From assembly GCF_014205215.1 (NCBI RefSeq), contig NZ_JACHNC010000001.1, forward strand, positions 2,609,001 through 2,673,000: a stretch of 64,000 bases of DNA, read 5' to 3'. Positions within the stretch are counted from its first letter, which is position 1. Each line of letters starts with the position of its first letter. The DNA is from Actinoplanes lobatus. GTDB lineage: Bacteria > Actinomycetota > Actinomycetes > Mycobacteriales > Micromonosporaceae. The notes below the pieces were generated by a model. It worked only from the letters and a program-made list of their open reading frames with translations. It made no database searches and had not been told where the DNA came from. This document shows positions 17,484-26,479 of the stretch, in pieces. The position numbers were made by a program, and so were the translations under genes.

Positions 17484-19291
17484 AGGTCCTCGCCGTCGTC
17501 GTTGCTGGTGCCGGGTGTGGCGGAGGACGGCCGGTAGACGTGGAAGCCGGGGGGTGCCGCCGGGTTCCGGGTGGTGGGCCCGCCGGTGAGGTCGTCGTCC
17601 CAGTCGCGGTTCTCGGTGCGTGCGGCGGGGCGGGCCGGCTCGGTCGCGGTGTTCTTGCGTCTGCCTCCCCACCAGCGGCGGCCGGTCGACGGGGGATGGA
17701 GCCGCTCGGTGTCGCCGGGGCCGGAGTCGGCCGGGCGGCGAGGGGCGGGTGTGGTGGCCGCGACCTTGCGGGTCCGGGAGGTCGGGCCGGTCACGCGCGG
17801 CGACTTCGGGGTGGTGCGGCGGGCCGGGTCACCGCCGGGGCGCGACCCGTTCGCCGGTGCCGTGTCGACGGCGGTCGAGGTCCAGAGGGCGTCGGGATCG
17901 GTGGGGTCGGTGTCCGGGTCCAGGGGGAGGGCGTCGGGGCGGCCCGCGAGGCGTTCGTTGTGCAGGCGGGCGGCCGACCAGGCGGCCCGGGCCGCGGCCA
18001 GGACGGCGAGCAGGGCGGCGAAGCCGATGCCCAGGCGGCCGTCGAACGGGATGATGCCGAGGCCGCCGCCGGCCACCCAGGCCAGCATGAGCGCGGTCTC
18101 CGAGTGGGCGAAGGCGGTGGCCCGCTGCCGTTCCGGGACCCGTTCCTGGATGCTGGCGTCCACGGCCAGCTTGGCGATGCCGCTGAAGATCGCGGTGAGC
18201 AGCGCCAGCAGCGTGACCATCGCGAGGTTGTAGAAGATCGCGGTGAGCACCGCCACACCGGCCGTGACGATCAGGCCGCTGGACTGGAGGGCCAGGGGCC
18301 GCCGGATGCGCAGGCCGGTGCCGGCCGCCGTGGAGACGAAGGTGCCGATCGCCAGGGCGGCGCCGACCAGGCCGACCGCGGCGCCGCGAGAGAGCTCCAC
18401 GCCGAGCATCGAGGTGGTCAGCTGGCCGCCCATGATCGCGAAGGTGAGGAAGAGCAGCAGGAAGCCGTAGAGCAGGCGCAGGCTGCTGCTGCCGATCAGG
18501 GTGGCGACGACCAGGGGGCCGGAGAGCGGGCGGTCCCCGCCGCGGCCCATGCGCAGCACGGTGTGCCAGGCACGGGGCAACTCCTCCGGCGGGTCGGAAT
18601 CGGCGCGGGGCGGCAGGCGGAGCGACACGACCATGCCGATGAGGAAGATCAGGGTGGCGACCCGCAGCGGCCACTGTGGCCCGAACTTGAAGGCGAGCAG
18701 GCCGATCGGCGCCACCAGGATGCCCGCGAAGGTGCCGTAGACGCTGGCCCGCGCGCCCACCTGGGACAGCCCGACACCTTCCGGCAGCAGGCGTGGCACG
18801 GCGGCGGAGCGGGCCACCCCGTACGCCCGGGAGAGCGCGAGCACCCCGAAGGCCGCCGGATAGAGACCCCACTCGAGCAGGTTGTCGGACATCACGTAGG
18901 CCAGGAAGGCGCGGCCCAGGAAGGTGGCTGCCAATGCGTACCGGCGGCCGTGCCGGAAGTGGTCGAGCAGCGGGCCGACGATCGGCGCGAGCAGCGCGAA
19001 CGGGACCATCGTGATGAGCAGGTAGAGCCCCACCTTGCTGCGTGCCTCGCCGAGCGGGACGCTGAAGATGGTGCCGGCCAGGCCGATCGCGATGAGGGCG
19101 TCGCCCGCGCACGAGACGGCGTGCAGGTCGAAGAGCCGGATCATGCCGATCTCGTTGGCGGCTCCGCGGGCACGGGCCGAGCCGACGCGACGGGTGGCCC
19201 AGGCGCCGCCGCGCACCGAGCCGCGCACCAGCAGGCGGGCGGCCTTGATGCCGGTGCCGACGGTGCGTCCGAGAGTGGGAAGCAGCGGCAT
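17480..19291 (-). CDS. MFS transporter with long disordered C-terminal tail
   Basis: 603 residues. About 12 membrane helices lie between roughly residues 50 and 445. A cytoplasmic tail of about 150 residues, rich in Pro, Thr, Arg and Asp (DPDTDPTDPDALW, ... TGRRWWGGRRKN), has no recognisable fold. The N terminus (about 45 residues) is basic. ATG 19291 is chosen with AGGA eight bases upstream; ATG 19300 is the alternative. The stop overlaps mqnB, so the genes are cotranscribed. It is divergent from the DUF3027 gene. Confidence 0.8.
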   Translation of the reverse strand: MPLLPTLGRTVGTGIKAARLLVRGSVRGGAWATRRVGSARARGAANEIGMIRLFDLHAVSCAGDALIAIGLAGTIFSVPLGEARSKVGLYLLITMVPFALLAPIVGPLLDHFRHGRRYALAATFLGRAFLAYVMSDNLLEWGLYPAAFGVLALSRAYGVARSAAVPRLLPEGVGLSQVGARASVYGTFAGILVAPIGLLAFKFGPQWPLRVATLIFLIGMVVSLRLPPRADSDPPEELPRAWHTVLRMGRGGDRPLSGPLVVATLIGSSSLRLLYGFLLLFLTFAIMGGQLTTSMLGVELSRGAAVGLVGAALAIGTFVSTAAGTGLRIRRPLALQSSGLIVTAGVAVLTAIFYNLAMVTLLALLTAIFSGIAKLAVDASIQERVPERQRATAFAHSETALMLAWVAGGGLGIIPFDGRLGIGFAALLAVLAAARAAWSAARLHNERLAGRPDALPLDPDTDPTDPDALWTSTAVDTAPANGSRPGGDPARRTTPKSPRVTGPTSRTRKVAATTPAPRRPADSGPGDTERLHPPSTGRRWWGGRRKNTATEPARPAARTENRDWDDDLTGGPTTRNPAAPPGFHVYRPSSATPGTSNDDGEDL

Positions 19292-19393
19292 GGGAACCAT
19301 CCTGACTGATGCGGGCGACCCGCGTCCTGTTCCGCGCCGGTCTATCTGGGGAGTCGTTGCGGGGACCCGGGTTCGGTAGGCAACAATGGGCGG

Positions 19394-20215
19394 GTGACCT
19401 CCAGGACCACCACCCGCGCCGCCCGACTCGACCAGGTCTGTGCCGATGCTGTCGGGGTGGCCCGTGGTGCCATCACCGAAGTGGATCCCACTGACATCGG
19501 CGAGCATCTCGAAGTCGTCGCCGAGGCCGATCGGGTCGTAACCCATTTCTTCGAGAGCCATCTGGCCGGTTACCAGGGCTGGCGTTGGGCCGTGACGGTG
19601 ACCCGCGTCCCGCGCAGCCGGCACGTCACGGTCTGCGAGACGGTGCTGCTGCCCGGCCCGGACGCGCTGCTCGCCCCCGGCTGGGTGCCGTGGAACGAGC
19701 GGGTGCAGCCAGGCGACCTGGGTGTCGGCGACCTGATGCCGACCGCGCCCGACGACGACCGGCTCACCCCGGGCTATGTGCTCAGCGACGACGCGGCCGT
19801 CGAGGACGTCTCCTGGGAGCTGGGCCTCGGCCGGTCCCGGGTGATGTCCAAGGACGGCCGGATGGAGACCGCCCAGCGGTGGTATGACGGCGACGCCGGC
19901 CCGGAGGCGCCGATCTCCGCGGCCGCCCCGCGCAACGCCCGCTGCGGCACCTGCGGCTTCTACCTTCCGCTCGCCGGGACGATGCGGCAGATGTTCGGCG
20001 TCTGCGGCAATCTGTACGCGCCGGACGACGGCCGGGCGGTCAGCGCCGACCACGGCTGCGGCGCCCACTCGGAGGCGCTGCTCAGCACGGCCGAGCAGCC
20101 GGTCGACGAGCTGCCCACGGTCTACGACGACAGCGAGGTGGAGGCCGTGGCGGTCAGCCGCGGGCACGGCTCGGTGGAGTCCGGCGAGCCGGCCGAGGAT
20201 TACGGCCACAGCTAG
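19394..20215 (+). CDS. DUF3027 family protein
   Basis: 273 residues, GTG start. A conserved actinobacterial protein of unknown function. The conserved core includes GYQGWRWAVTVTRVPRSRHVTVCE and WVPWNERVQPGDLG. A cysteine set typical of a metal site follows: CGTCGFYLPL, then FGVCGNLYAPDDG and HGCGAHSE (residues about 182-225). The C-terminal tail is acidic. It overlaps the end of the convergent DUF2530 gene by four bases, an arrangement often seen in actinomycetes. Confidence 0.88.
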   Translation: MTSRTTTRAARLDQVCADAVGVARGAITEVDPTDIGEHLEVVAEADRVVTHFFESHLAGYQGWRWAVTVTRVPRSRHVTVCETVLLPGPDALLAPGWVPWNERVQPGDLGVGDLMPTAPDDDRLTPGYVLSDDAAVEDVSWELGLGRSRVMSKDGRMETAQRWYDGDAGPEAPISAAAPRNARCGTCGFYLPLAGTMRQMFGVCGNLYAPDDGRAVSADHGCGAHSEALLSTAEQPVDELPTVYDDSEVEAVAVSRGHGSVESGEPAEDYGHS

Positions 20216-20517
20216 GCGTCGACGGTGAACTCCGGGTGCGTCAGCGCCCGGCGGCGCCGTCTGTTCCGGTCGTGCACGACCATGGTCAGCGTGCCCGGGA
20301 TGCCCCACAGCAGTCCGGCCAGGCAGGTCTGGAACCACAGGCCGGGCGCATCGGTGAGCCATGTGATCAACGTCGCGACGGCGAAGGCGGCGACGCCGGC
20401 CAGCGCGAACGGGACCATCGGGGGATCGAGTGGCGCGGGCCGTGGTTTCGTCCCGGTCACCACGGTGAGAGCCGGCAGCGGGTCGCCGGCGTGCGTGGCG
20501 GGAGACAGGTCACTCAC
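20212..20517 (-). CDS. DUF2530 family small membrane protein
   Basis: 101 residues. Two hydrophobic helices at about 36-54 (MVPFALAGVAAFAVATLI) and 62-82 are followed by a basic cluster (HDRNRRRRRAL), which suggests an inner-membrane protein with cytoplasmic ends. GTG start at 20517. Function unknown. It is convergent with DUF3027. Confidence 0.78.
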   Translation of the reverse strand: MSDLSPATHAGDPLPALTVVTGTKPRPAPLDPPMVPFALAGVAAFAVATLITWLTDAPGLWFQTCLAGLLWGIPGTLTMVVHDRNRRRRRALTHPEFTVDA

Positions 20518-20651
20518 TCCGCCAGGGTACGGCCATTACGGATCGCATCGGCGCAACGCGTGAGAGTTGTAACATCGCACGGCTTTTACCGAGGTAGTTG
20601 CATCTGAAAGCATGCGCGCGTTCGTTCATGCGCTGCCTTTCGGAAGGTCCC

Positions 20652-22103
20652 ATGTCTGTAGATAGCGAACCGGGTACCGGCACGGCCAAGAAGGCCCTCG
20701 ACCGGTTCTTCGAGATATCCAAGCGCGGCTCGACGATGAGCCGCGAAGTGCGTGGCGGTTTCGTCACGTTCTTCACGATGGCCTACATCGTGGTGCTGAA
20801 CCCGCTGATCCTGGCCGGTGGCGCGGACGAGACCGGCGCCAAGCTGCCGATCGCCGCTCTCGCGGCCGGTACGGCCCTGGTCGCCGGCGTGATGACCATC
20901 CTGATGGGCGTGGTCGCCCGGTTCCCGCTGGCGCTGGCCGCCGGCCTCGGTGTGAACGCCCTGGTGGCGTACGAGATCGCACCCGAGATGACCTGGGCCG
21001 ACGCGATGGGCCTGGTGGTCATCGAGGGTGTGCTGATCGCGATCCTGGTGCTGACCGGGCTGCGTACCGCGGTGTTCAAGGCGGTGCCGACGCAGCTGAA
21101 GACCGCGATCGGCGTGGGCATCGGCCTGTTCCTGATGATCATCGGCCTGGTCGACGCCGGGTTCGTGCACCGGGTGCCGGACGCCGCCAACACCACCGTC
21201 CCGGTCGAGCTGGGCCTCGGCGGCACGCTGGTGACCTGGCCCACGTTCGTCTTCGTGGTCGGCCTGATGATCACGCTGGTGCTGTTCGTCCGCAAGGTCA
21301 AGGGCGCGATCCTGATCGGCATCCTGAGCACCACGGTCATCTCGATCATCGTGGAGGCGATCGCCGGTCTCGGCCCGGCCGTGGTCAAGGCGGGCGGCTG
21401 GTCGCTGAACGTGCCGGCGCTGCCCGGGCAGATCATCGACACTCCCGACCTGTCGCTGATCGGGCAGTTCAACGTGCTCGACTCGTGGTCGACGGCCGGT
21501 CCGCTGGTCGTGCTGATGTTCGTCTTCACGCTGCTGGTGACGGACTTCTTCGACACCATGGGCACGATGGTCGCGGTCGGCCAGGAGGGCGGGCTGCTCG
21601 ACGCCGACGGCATGCCGCCGCGGTCCACCGAGATCCTGCTCGTCGACTCGATCGCCGCCGCGGCCGGTGGCGCGGCCAGCGTGTCGAGCAACACGTCGTA
21701 CGTGGAGAGCGCGTCCGGTGTCGGTGAGGGCGCCCGGACCGGTCTGGCCAGCGTGGTCACCGGTGTGCTCTTCCTGGTGGCGATGTTCTTCGCGCCGCTG
21801 GTGAAGGTGGTGCCGTTCGAGGCGGCGTCGACCGCGCTCGTGGTGGTCGGCTTCCTGATGATGACCGCGGTCCGGCAGATCGACTGGTCGGACTACACCA
21901 TCGCGTTGCCGGCGTTCCTCACCATCACGCTGATGCCGTTCACCTACTCGATCTCCAACGGCATCGGGGCCGGGGTGATCAGCTACGTCATCCTGAAGGC
22001 GGCCACCGGCAAGGTCCGGGAGATCCATCCGATGATGTACGGCATCGCCGCCCTGTTCGTCCTGTACTTCGCCAGGGGTCCGTTGGAGTCCTGGATCCTC
22101 TGA
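20652..22103 (+). CDS. NCS2-family purine/uracil-type permease
   Basis: 483 residues, 12 or more membrane helices, AzgA/PbuG branch of the NCS2 family (hypoxanthine, guanine, adenine uptake by proton symport). The GGFVTFFTMAYIVVLNPLIL segment, GLGVNALVAYE, TDFFDTMGTMVAVG and SSNTSYVESASGVGEGARTGL are typical of the branch. ATG 20652 has GGAAGG at 20642-20647. I looked for a purine riboswitch in the 134-base leader and did not see one. Confidence 0.92.
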   Translation: MSVDSEPGTGTAKKALDRFFEISKRGSTMSREVRGGFVTFFTMAYIVVLNPLILAGGADETGAKLPIAALAAGTALVAGVMTILMGVVARFPLALAAGLGVNALVAYEIAPEMTWADAMGLVVIEGVLIAILVLTGLRTAVFKAVPTQLKTAIGVGIGLFLMIIGLVDAGFVHRVPDAANTTVPVELGLGGTLVTWPTFVFVVGLMITLVLFVRKVKGAILIGILSTTVISIIVEAIAGLGPAVVKAGGWSLNVPALPGQIIDTPDLSLIGQFNVLDSWSTAGPLVVLMFVFTLLVTDFFDTMGTMVAVGQEGGLLDADGMPPRSTEILLVDSIAAAAGGAASVSSNTSYVESASGVGEGARTGLASVVTGVLFLVAMFFAPLVKVVPFEAASTALVVVGFLMMTAVRQIDWSDYTIALPAFLTITLMPFTYSISNGIGAGVISYVILKAATGKVREIHPMMYGIAALFVLYFARGPLESWIL

Positions 22104-22112
22104 GGATTCTCG

Positions 22113-22149
22113 GCCGTCAACCGGGTGCGCTAGCGTGCCCGGTGACGGC
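22113..22149 (+). terminator. Hairpin after the NCS2 permease
   Basis: GCCGTC plus ACCGGG on the left pairs with CCCGGT plus GACGGC on the right, giving twelve pairs with a single bulged A at 22119 and a loop of about twelve bases. It begins nine bases after the stop. Confidence 0.6.
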
Positions 22150-22173
22150 TGTCATACGGATAATCGGATGTCG

Positions 22174-22199
22174 TTAGCCATGCTCATTAGCTAGGCTAA
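22174..22199. promoter_or_regulatory. Possible MarR operator
   Basis: TTAGCC (22174-22179) and GGCTAA (22194-22199) form an inverted repeat, and TTAGCTAGGCTAA (22187-22199) is itself nearly palindromic. It lies 20 bases before the MarR start, in a locally AT-rich stretch suited to a promoter. Autoregulation is inferred. Confidence 0.45.
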
Positions 22200-22219
22200 G
22201 GACCGTGATGGAGCGGGTG

Positions 22220-22654
22220 ATGACGACGGAGCGCACGACAGCGGAATCGCTGGCCAAGACGCTGCGGGATGCGATCATCCGGTTCAGCCGGCGGGTCCGG
22301 CAGGCCCGCCCCGTGGGTGACCTGACGTTCAGTCAGCTGTCCGCGCTGACCAGCCTCCAGCTGGCCGGCGCGCTGACTCCGCGTGAGCTCGCCGACGTGG
22401 AACGCGTCCAGCCCCCGACGATGACGAAGATCGTGGGGAAGCTGGAGGAGCGCGGGCTCGTCGCGCGTACGCCGCACCCGACCGACGGGCGCCAGGTGAT
22501 CCTGGCCGCCACGGACGAGGGCCGGGCGGTTTACGCACTGCACGAGCGGGCCCGTAACGAGTGGCTCGCCGTCCAGCTGGACCGGCTCACTCCCGAGGAA
22601 CGGGACACCCTGGCGCACGCTGCGGAGATCCTGCAGCGGGTCGCCCGGGGCTGA
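22220..22654 (+). CDS. MarR-family transcriptional regulator
   Basis: 144 residues from ATG 22220, chosen for GGAG at 22210-22213; ATG 22208 and GTG 22205 are alternatives. A winged helix-turn-helix spans about residues 30-100: LTPRELADVERVQPPTMTKIVGKLEERGLVARTPHPTDGRQVILAATDEG is the recognition-helix and wing region. The MFS gene downstream is on the same strand, so the pair resembles drug-exporter modules controlled by MarR. Confidence 0.9.
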   Translation: MTTERTTAESLAKTLRDAIIRFSRRVRQARPVGDLTFSQLSALTSLQLAGALTPRELADVERVQPPTMTKIVGKLEERGLVARTPHPTDGRQVILAATDEGRAVYALHERARNEWLAVQLDRLTPEERDTLAHAAEILQRVARG

Positions 22655-22725
22655 CCCCCGGCCCTTCCGAGGTCGCTCGCTTCATCACAGGCGATGACGC
22701 GTACGACCGAGGAGGCGCATACCGC

Positions 22726-24072
22726 GTGCGGGCAGCCCTGAACACCACATTCCTATCCCTTCGGGTTCCGAACTACCGACTGTTCGCCGGCGGGCAGCTG
22801 GTGAAGCTGGTCGGGGTGTGGATGATGTTCACCGCCCAGGACTGGCTGGTACTCGAGCTCTCCGGCGACTCACCCGGGGCACTGGGCATGGTCACGGCGC
22901 TTCAGTTCGTACCGGTGATGCTCCTGACCCTCTGGAGTGGCCGCCTGGCCGACCGGTACGACAAGCGCAAGCTGCTGATCGCGGCGAACGCCGCCTTCGC
23001 GGCCTTCGCGATCCTCTTCGCGGTGCTGGTCGCGGCCGGGGTGGTCGAGCTGTGGCACGTGTTCGTGTCCGCGCTGTTCCTCGGCATCGCGAACGCGGTG
23101 GAGACCCCGGTGCGGCAGGCGTTCGTCTCCGAGCTGGTCGAGCTGCGGCTGCTGCCGAATGCGCTGGCGCTCTCCGCGGCCACCTTCAACATCGCCCGGA
23201 TCAGCGGCCCGGCCCTGGCCGGCGTGCTGCTCGCGGTGCTCTCCACGCCCGGGGTGTTCCTGATCTCGACGGCGCTGGCGGTCGCGCCGGTCTTCACCTA
23301 CCTGCGGATGCGCCCCGCCGAGCTGCACGGCGCCGACCGCCGGGCCGGTGACGGCGCCCGGGTGATCGACGGTCTGCGCTACGTCGGCAAGCGGCACGAC
23401 CTGCTGCTGCCGATCGGCATGATGGCCGTGATCGGCATGATCGGCTTCAACTTCCCGGTCACGCTGGCCGCCCTCGCGAAGATCGAGTTCAACGCCGGCC
23501 CGTCGTCGTTCGGCCTGCTCACCACATGTCTGGCCGTCGGCTCGCTGGGCGGCGCGCTGGCCGGCACCCGCCGCCGGACCCGTCCCGGCGTCTACAAGGT
23601 GATCGGCGCGGCGCTGTTCTTCGGGGTGTTCGAGTTCGCGGTCGGGTTCGCGCCCAACTTCGCGGTCGCGGCGCTGCTGCTGGTCCCCACCGGCTTCTTC
23701 TCGATCTACCTGGCCCAGGGAGCGAACCACCGGGTGCAGATGGGCGTCGACCCGGCGTTCCGGGGCCGGGTCATGGCCCTGTACGTGCTGGTCTTCCTCG
23801 GCAGCACACCGATCGGGGCGACGCTCTCCGGCTGGTGGGGCGAGCGTTTCGGGGTGCCGTCGAGCATCTGGGCGGCCGGTCTGGTCAGCTTCGTGGCCGC
23901 GCTGGGCGCGCTGGCCTGGCAGCTGCGGGCCAGCGGCGAGCGGCTGCGGATCGAGAAGCGGCCGAGCCGGCGGATCCGGCTGGCCGTCACCCCGGTGGTG
24001 CCGCGGCCGCGGAGCACGTCCTGCGCGCACGCCGAACCGCTCGCGCACTCCGGTTCCGGCGTGAACGTCTGA
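22726..24072 (+). CDS. MFS transporter (MFS_3, enterobactin-exporter-like)
   Basis: 448 residues. The N-terminal LSLRVPNYRLFAGGQLVKLVGVWMMFTAQDWLVLEL and the RLADRYDKRKLLI loop place it in the MFS_3/EntS-like export group. About 12 helices occupy residues 15-405; a basic 40-residue tail follows. GTG 22726 has GGAGG at 22711-22715, spaced ten bases. It probably exports a toxic compound or siderophore-like molecule under the upstream MarR; the substrate is unproven. Confidence 0.87.
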   Translation: MRAALNTTFLSLRVPNYRLFAGGQLVKLVGVWMMFTAQDWLVLELSGDSPGALGMVTALQFVPVMLLTLWSGRLADRYDKRKLLIAANAAFAAFAILFAVLVAAGVVELWHVFVSALFLGIANAVETPVRQAFVSELVELRLLPNALALSAATFNIARISGPALAGVLLAVLSTPGVFLISTALAVAPVFTYLRMRPAELHGADRRAGDGARVIDGLRYVGKRHDLLLPIGMMAVIGMIGFNFPVTLAALAKIEFNAGPSSFGLLTTCLAVGSLGGALAGTRRRTRPGVYKVIGAALFFGVFEFAVGFAPNFAVAALLLVPTGFFSIYLAQGANHRVQMGVDPAFRGRVMALYVLVFLGSTPIGATLSGWWGERFGVPSSIWAAGLVSFVAALGALAWQLRASGERLRIEKRPSRRIRLAVTPVVPRPRSTSCAHAEPLAHSGSGVNV

Positions 24073-24080
24073 CGGCCGGA

Positions 24081-24102
24081 GATCCCGGATTTCTCCGGGA
24101 TC
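24081..24102 (+). terminator. Hairpin after the MarR/MFS pair
   Basis: GATCCCGGA (24081-24089) and TCCGGGATC (24094-24102) pair perfectly around a TTTC loop, eight bases after the MFS stop. Confidence 0.6.
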
Positions 24103-24172
24103 CCGCAAGGTCGGCACACCCGTCCACCAAACGGGTATTCCGGCCTGGCCGGACAGGGCCTAGCGTCTAACC

Positions 24173-24742
24173 GTGGCGATCGCGCACCTCGCTGTGCTTT
24201 CGGCGGCGCTTTCGGCGCTGCTGATCCTGCCGTGCGCCGCCTCCATCATGCTCAGCGGCCAGGCGTCCGACCTGCGCCATCTGCTCACCCGCCGGGGCCG
24301 CCGCGAACTGCGCGCCCGTAACGGCCGCGACCGCGCCGCCCAACGCCACTCGGCCCGCCGGTCCTCCCGCCGCCAGGTCGAACGGGGCCCGCGAGGCCGC
24401 CACGAACGCGCCTCGCTGCGGCGCCTCGACCGCGGGATGAAGAACTGGGACCCGTCCCGCCTGGCCGCGCTGCGGCCGCCGCCGATCGAACGGATCGCGT
24501 ACGAGCTGCGCCGTCTCGACCAGCAGCGGCGCAGCGGGCTCGTGGCGCAGTCGGAGGCGCTGTACAACGCCGTCATGCTGGCCTACGACACGTACCTGCG
24601 GATGGCGTGCCGCTGCCTGGGTGTCCCGGAGCGTCTACAGTCGCTGACCGGCTCGGACCTGGATCTGGAGCGGCTCCGCGTGGAGGCCACCCTGGAGGCG
24701 GCCGGCCTGATCCTGCGCCGGGAGACCGGCCCGTCCGCCTGA
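24173..24742 (+). CDS. Hypothetical membrane-anchored protein
   Basis: 189 residues, GTG start. The N-terminal helix (residues about 1-28, HLAVLSAALSALLILPCAASIML) is a membrane anchor. A very basic region (about 35-85, many Arg) and a helical C-terminal part follow (ERIAYELRRLDQQRRSGLVAQ, then LYNAVMLAYDTYLRMACRCLG). No family recognised. It converges on the ThpR-like gene with four bases between stops. Confidence 0.6.
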   Translation: MAIAHLAVLSAALSALLILPCAASIMLSGQASDLRHLLTRRGRRELRARNGRDRAAQRHSARRSSRRQVERGPRGRHERASLRRLDRGMKNWDPSRLAALRPPPIERIAYELRRLDQQRRSGLVAQSEALYNAVMLAYDTYLRMACRCLGVPERLQSLTGSDLDLERLRVEATLEAAGLILRRETGPSA

Positions 24743-24746
24743 GGAG

Positions 24747-25229
24747 TCAGAGCGGGCCGGCCCAGAGCCGGTGATATTCGCCGTCCGCGCTGCTGACCAG
24801 GGAGAACTCGTCGACCTCCCAGGACGGTCCGGCGTAGTCGGCGAGCGCCGCCACGACACGGCGGTCGAACCGGTAGGAGATCGTCAGATGGGGGTGGAAC
24901 GGCCGCCCGTCGATCGGGAACCCGGCCTCGGTCAGCGCGACCCGGACCCGTTCGCGGAAGGCCGTCAACGGCTCCAGATCACCGAGCAGACCGGCCCAGA
25001 GCACCGAGCCGAACCGCCCGCTGCCGGCCAGGTGCAGACGCACCGGGCCGGGCCCGGGAACCGTGGCCAGAGCCTCGACGACCGGCTCCTCCGGCACGTC
25101 GCCGAGGAACGCCAGGGTGACATGCCACTTGTCCGGACTGCGGGCGGCATGCGCCGGCAGGTGACGGCGCAGATGGTCGCGGGCCTCCTCGGACGGGAAG
25201 ACGGCGACGAAGAGGCGCGGGCCGGTCAG
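24747..25229 (-). CDS. thpR: RNA 2',3'-cyclic phosphodiesterase (2H family, ThpR-like)
   Basis: About 160 residues. The two H-x-T/S-x motifs that define 2H phosphoesterases are present: WHVTLAFLG near residue 38-46 and FHPHLTISY near 120. Both are needed for catalysis, so the gene must begin upstream of the first, yet no ATG, GTG or TTG occurs in frame there. The best start is CTG 25229, whose CTGA overlaps the SepH stop in the same way as the GTGA overlaps elsewhere in this window. The enzyme opens 2',3'-cyclic phosphates on RNA; the physiological target is unknown. Confidence 0.78.
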   Translation of the reverse strand: MTGPRLFVAVFPSEEARDHLRRHLPAHAARSPDKWHVTLAFLGDVPEEPVVEALATVPGPGPVRLHLAGSGRFGSVLWAGLLGDLEPLTAFRERVRVALTEAGFPIDGRPFHPHLTISYRFDRRVVAALADYAGPSWEVDEFSLVSSADGEYHRLWAGPL

Positions 25230-26278
25230 GACGACTCGCGGGCCGCCGGGCCACCGCCGAACAACACGTCGTCCCAGCTCGGGAGACGCTTGCGCGGCTT
25301 GTTGCTCTCCTCCGACTCGGTGCTGGCCGACGTGCTCTGACCCACCGTGCGGCGCGGGCGCAGCACCGCCAGGGACGGCACGGCCGGCACCTCCTTCGGC
25401 AGGTCGGCGTCGTCGTCGAAGGCGGAACCCGAACCACCGCCCATCAGCGCCGCGGCGCCCCCGGCGACCGGGCGGCGGGGAGCCGGCTCCAGGCCGCGGC
25501 CGGACGAGCCCTCGAGCGGCCGGTCGAGCGAGGCCAGCAGCGCGTCACGGCCGGCCCGGATCGGGTCACGGCCGACACGGGACGGCGCCGGGTCGGCGCT
25601 GGGCAGGCCGTGACCGCCACGGCTCGGCTCGGTGCTCCGGGTGGGACCCGGCAGACCGTGGCCGCCGCGCTCGGGAGCGGGCTCCTGGCCGAGGATCTGG
25701 GTCGGGCGCTCGGCGCACAGATATTGAGCCATGTCGTCGTGCGGCGACACCACCTGACGGCCCTTGTCCAGATCCCAGATGGCCTGGGCGGTGGCCTTGC
25801 CGGACGGCCAGGTGGCGACGATGCGCCAGGTGCCGTCGTCGCGGCGGAACGCGTCCCACGAGATCTTCTCGGTGTCGATGCCGTGCTGCGCGAGACGGCT
25901 GTCGACCACCTCGGACAGTGGCTGACCGGAGTCGGACGTCTTCAGCCTGGTCCGGCGAGCGTGCTGGGCCAGCATGGCCCGCTCCTGCAACACCGGGCCG
26001 GCATAGCGCAGGACCCGGTCGACCGGGACACCGGCGATGCGGGCCACATCGTCCGCGGACTCGCCGGACCGGATGCGGGCCTGGATGTCACGCGGGGACA
26101 GCGAGGGCGCCGACTCGCCGGACAGGACCGCCACGGCCGTGCCGGGAGCCGCGGGACCCTCGGTGAGGACTCCGGACACCCGCTCGTCGATGGGGAGAGC
26201 CAGCAGGCGCCCGACCTCGTCGGCGAGCACGAGAGCCTGTCCGTCTTCAGAGATGGCGACGAAGCGTACCGGCCGCAT
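25226..26278 (-). CDS. sepH: Septation protein SepH
   Basis: 350 residues. SepH is an actinobacterial division protein that promotes FtsZ ring assembly. The N-terminal DUF3071 domain begins RPVRFVAISEDGQALVLADEVGRLL and contains a helix-turn-helix-like DIQARIRSGESADDVARIAGVPVDRVLRYAGPV (about residues 64-96). The middle and C-terminal parts are Pro/Gly/Arg-rich and disordered, ending with the conserved RKRLPSWDDVLFGG. The 201 bases before it (26279-26479) separate it from serC upstream on the same strand; no strong motif is visible there. Confidence 0.93.
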   Translation of the reverse strand: MRPVRFVAISEDGQALVLADEVGRLLALPIDERVSGVLTEGPAAPGTAVAVLSGESAPSLSPRDIQARIRSGESADDVARIAGVPVDRVLRYAGPVLQERAMLAQHARRTRLKTSDSGQPLSEVVDSRLAQHGIDTEKISWDAFRRDDGTWRIVATWPSGKATAQAIWDLDKGRQVVSPHDDMAQYLCAERPTQILGQEPAPERGGHGLPGPTRSTEPSRGGHGLPSADPAPSRVGRDPIRAGRDALLASLDRPLEGSSGRGLEPAPRRPVAGGAAALMGGGSGSAFDDDADLPKEVPAVPSLAVLRPRRTVGQSTSASTESEESNKPRKRLPSWDDVLFGGGPAARESS

Positions 26279-26479
26279 GCGTTGCCTCCGTCTCGTCGCG
26301 TTGGCCTGTGCTCCCGAGAGTCATTCACCCGGGCGCGTTTCGGAACACGGTACGCCCCTTGGTCACCCGATGGGGGTAAGCCACGCCGCCAAACTGCTGA
26401 CCAGCGGAGATGATCATCGCTATTCGCCGCCAGCTTCCCGTCAACCTTTATCGGTACGCCTGGAGCGGCGTCAATACGA

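Noticed and set aside
20518..20651. Possible purine riboswitch before the NCS2 permease
   Set aside because: The 134-base leader lacks the three-way-junction sequence blocks of the purine class and shows no strong stems.
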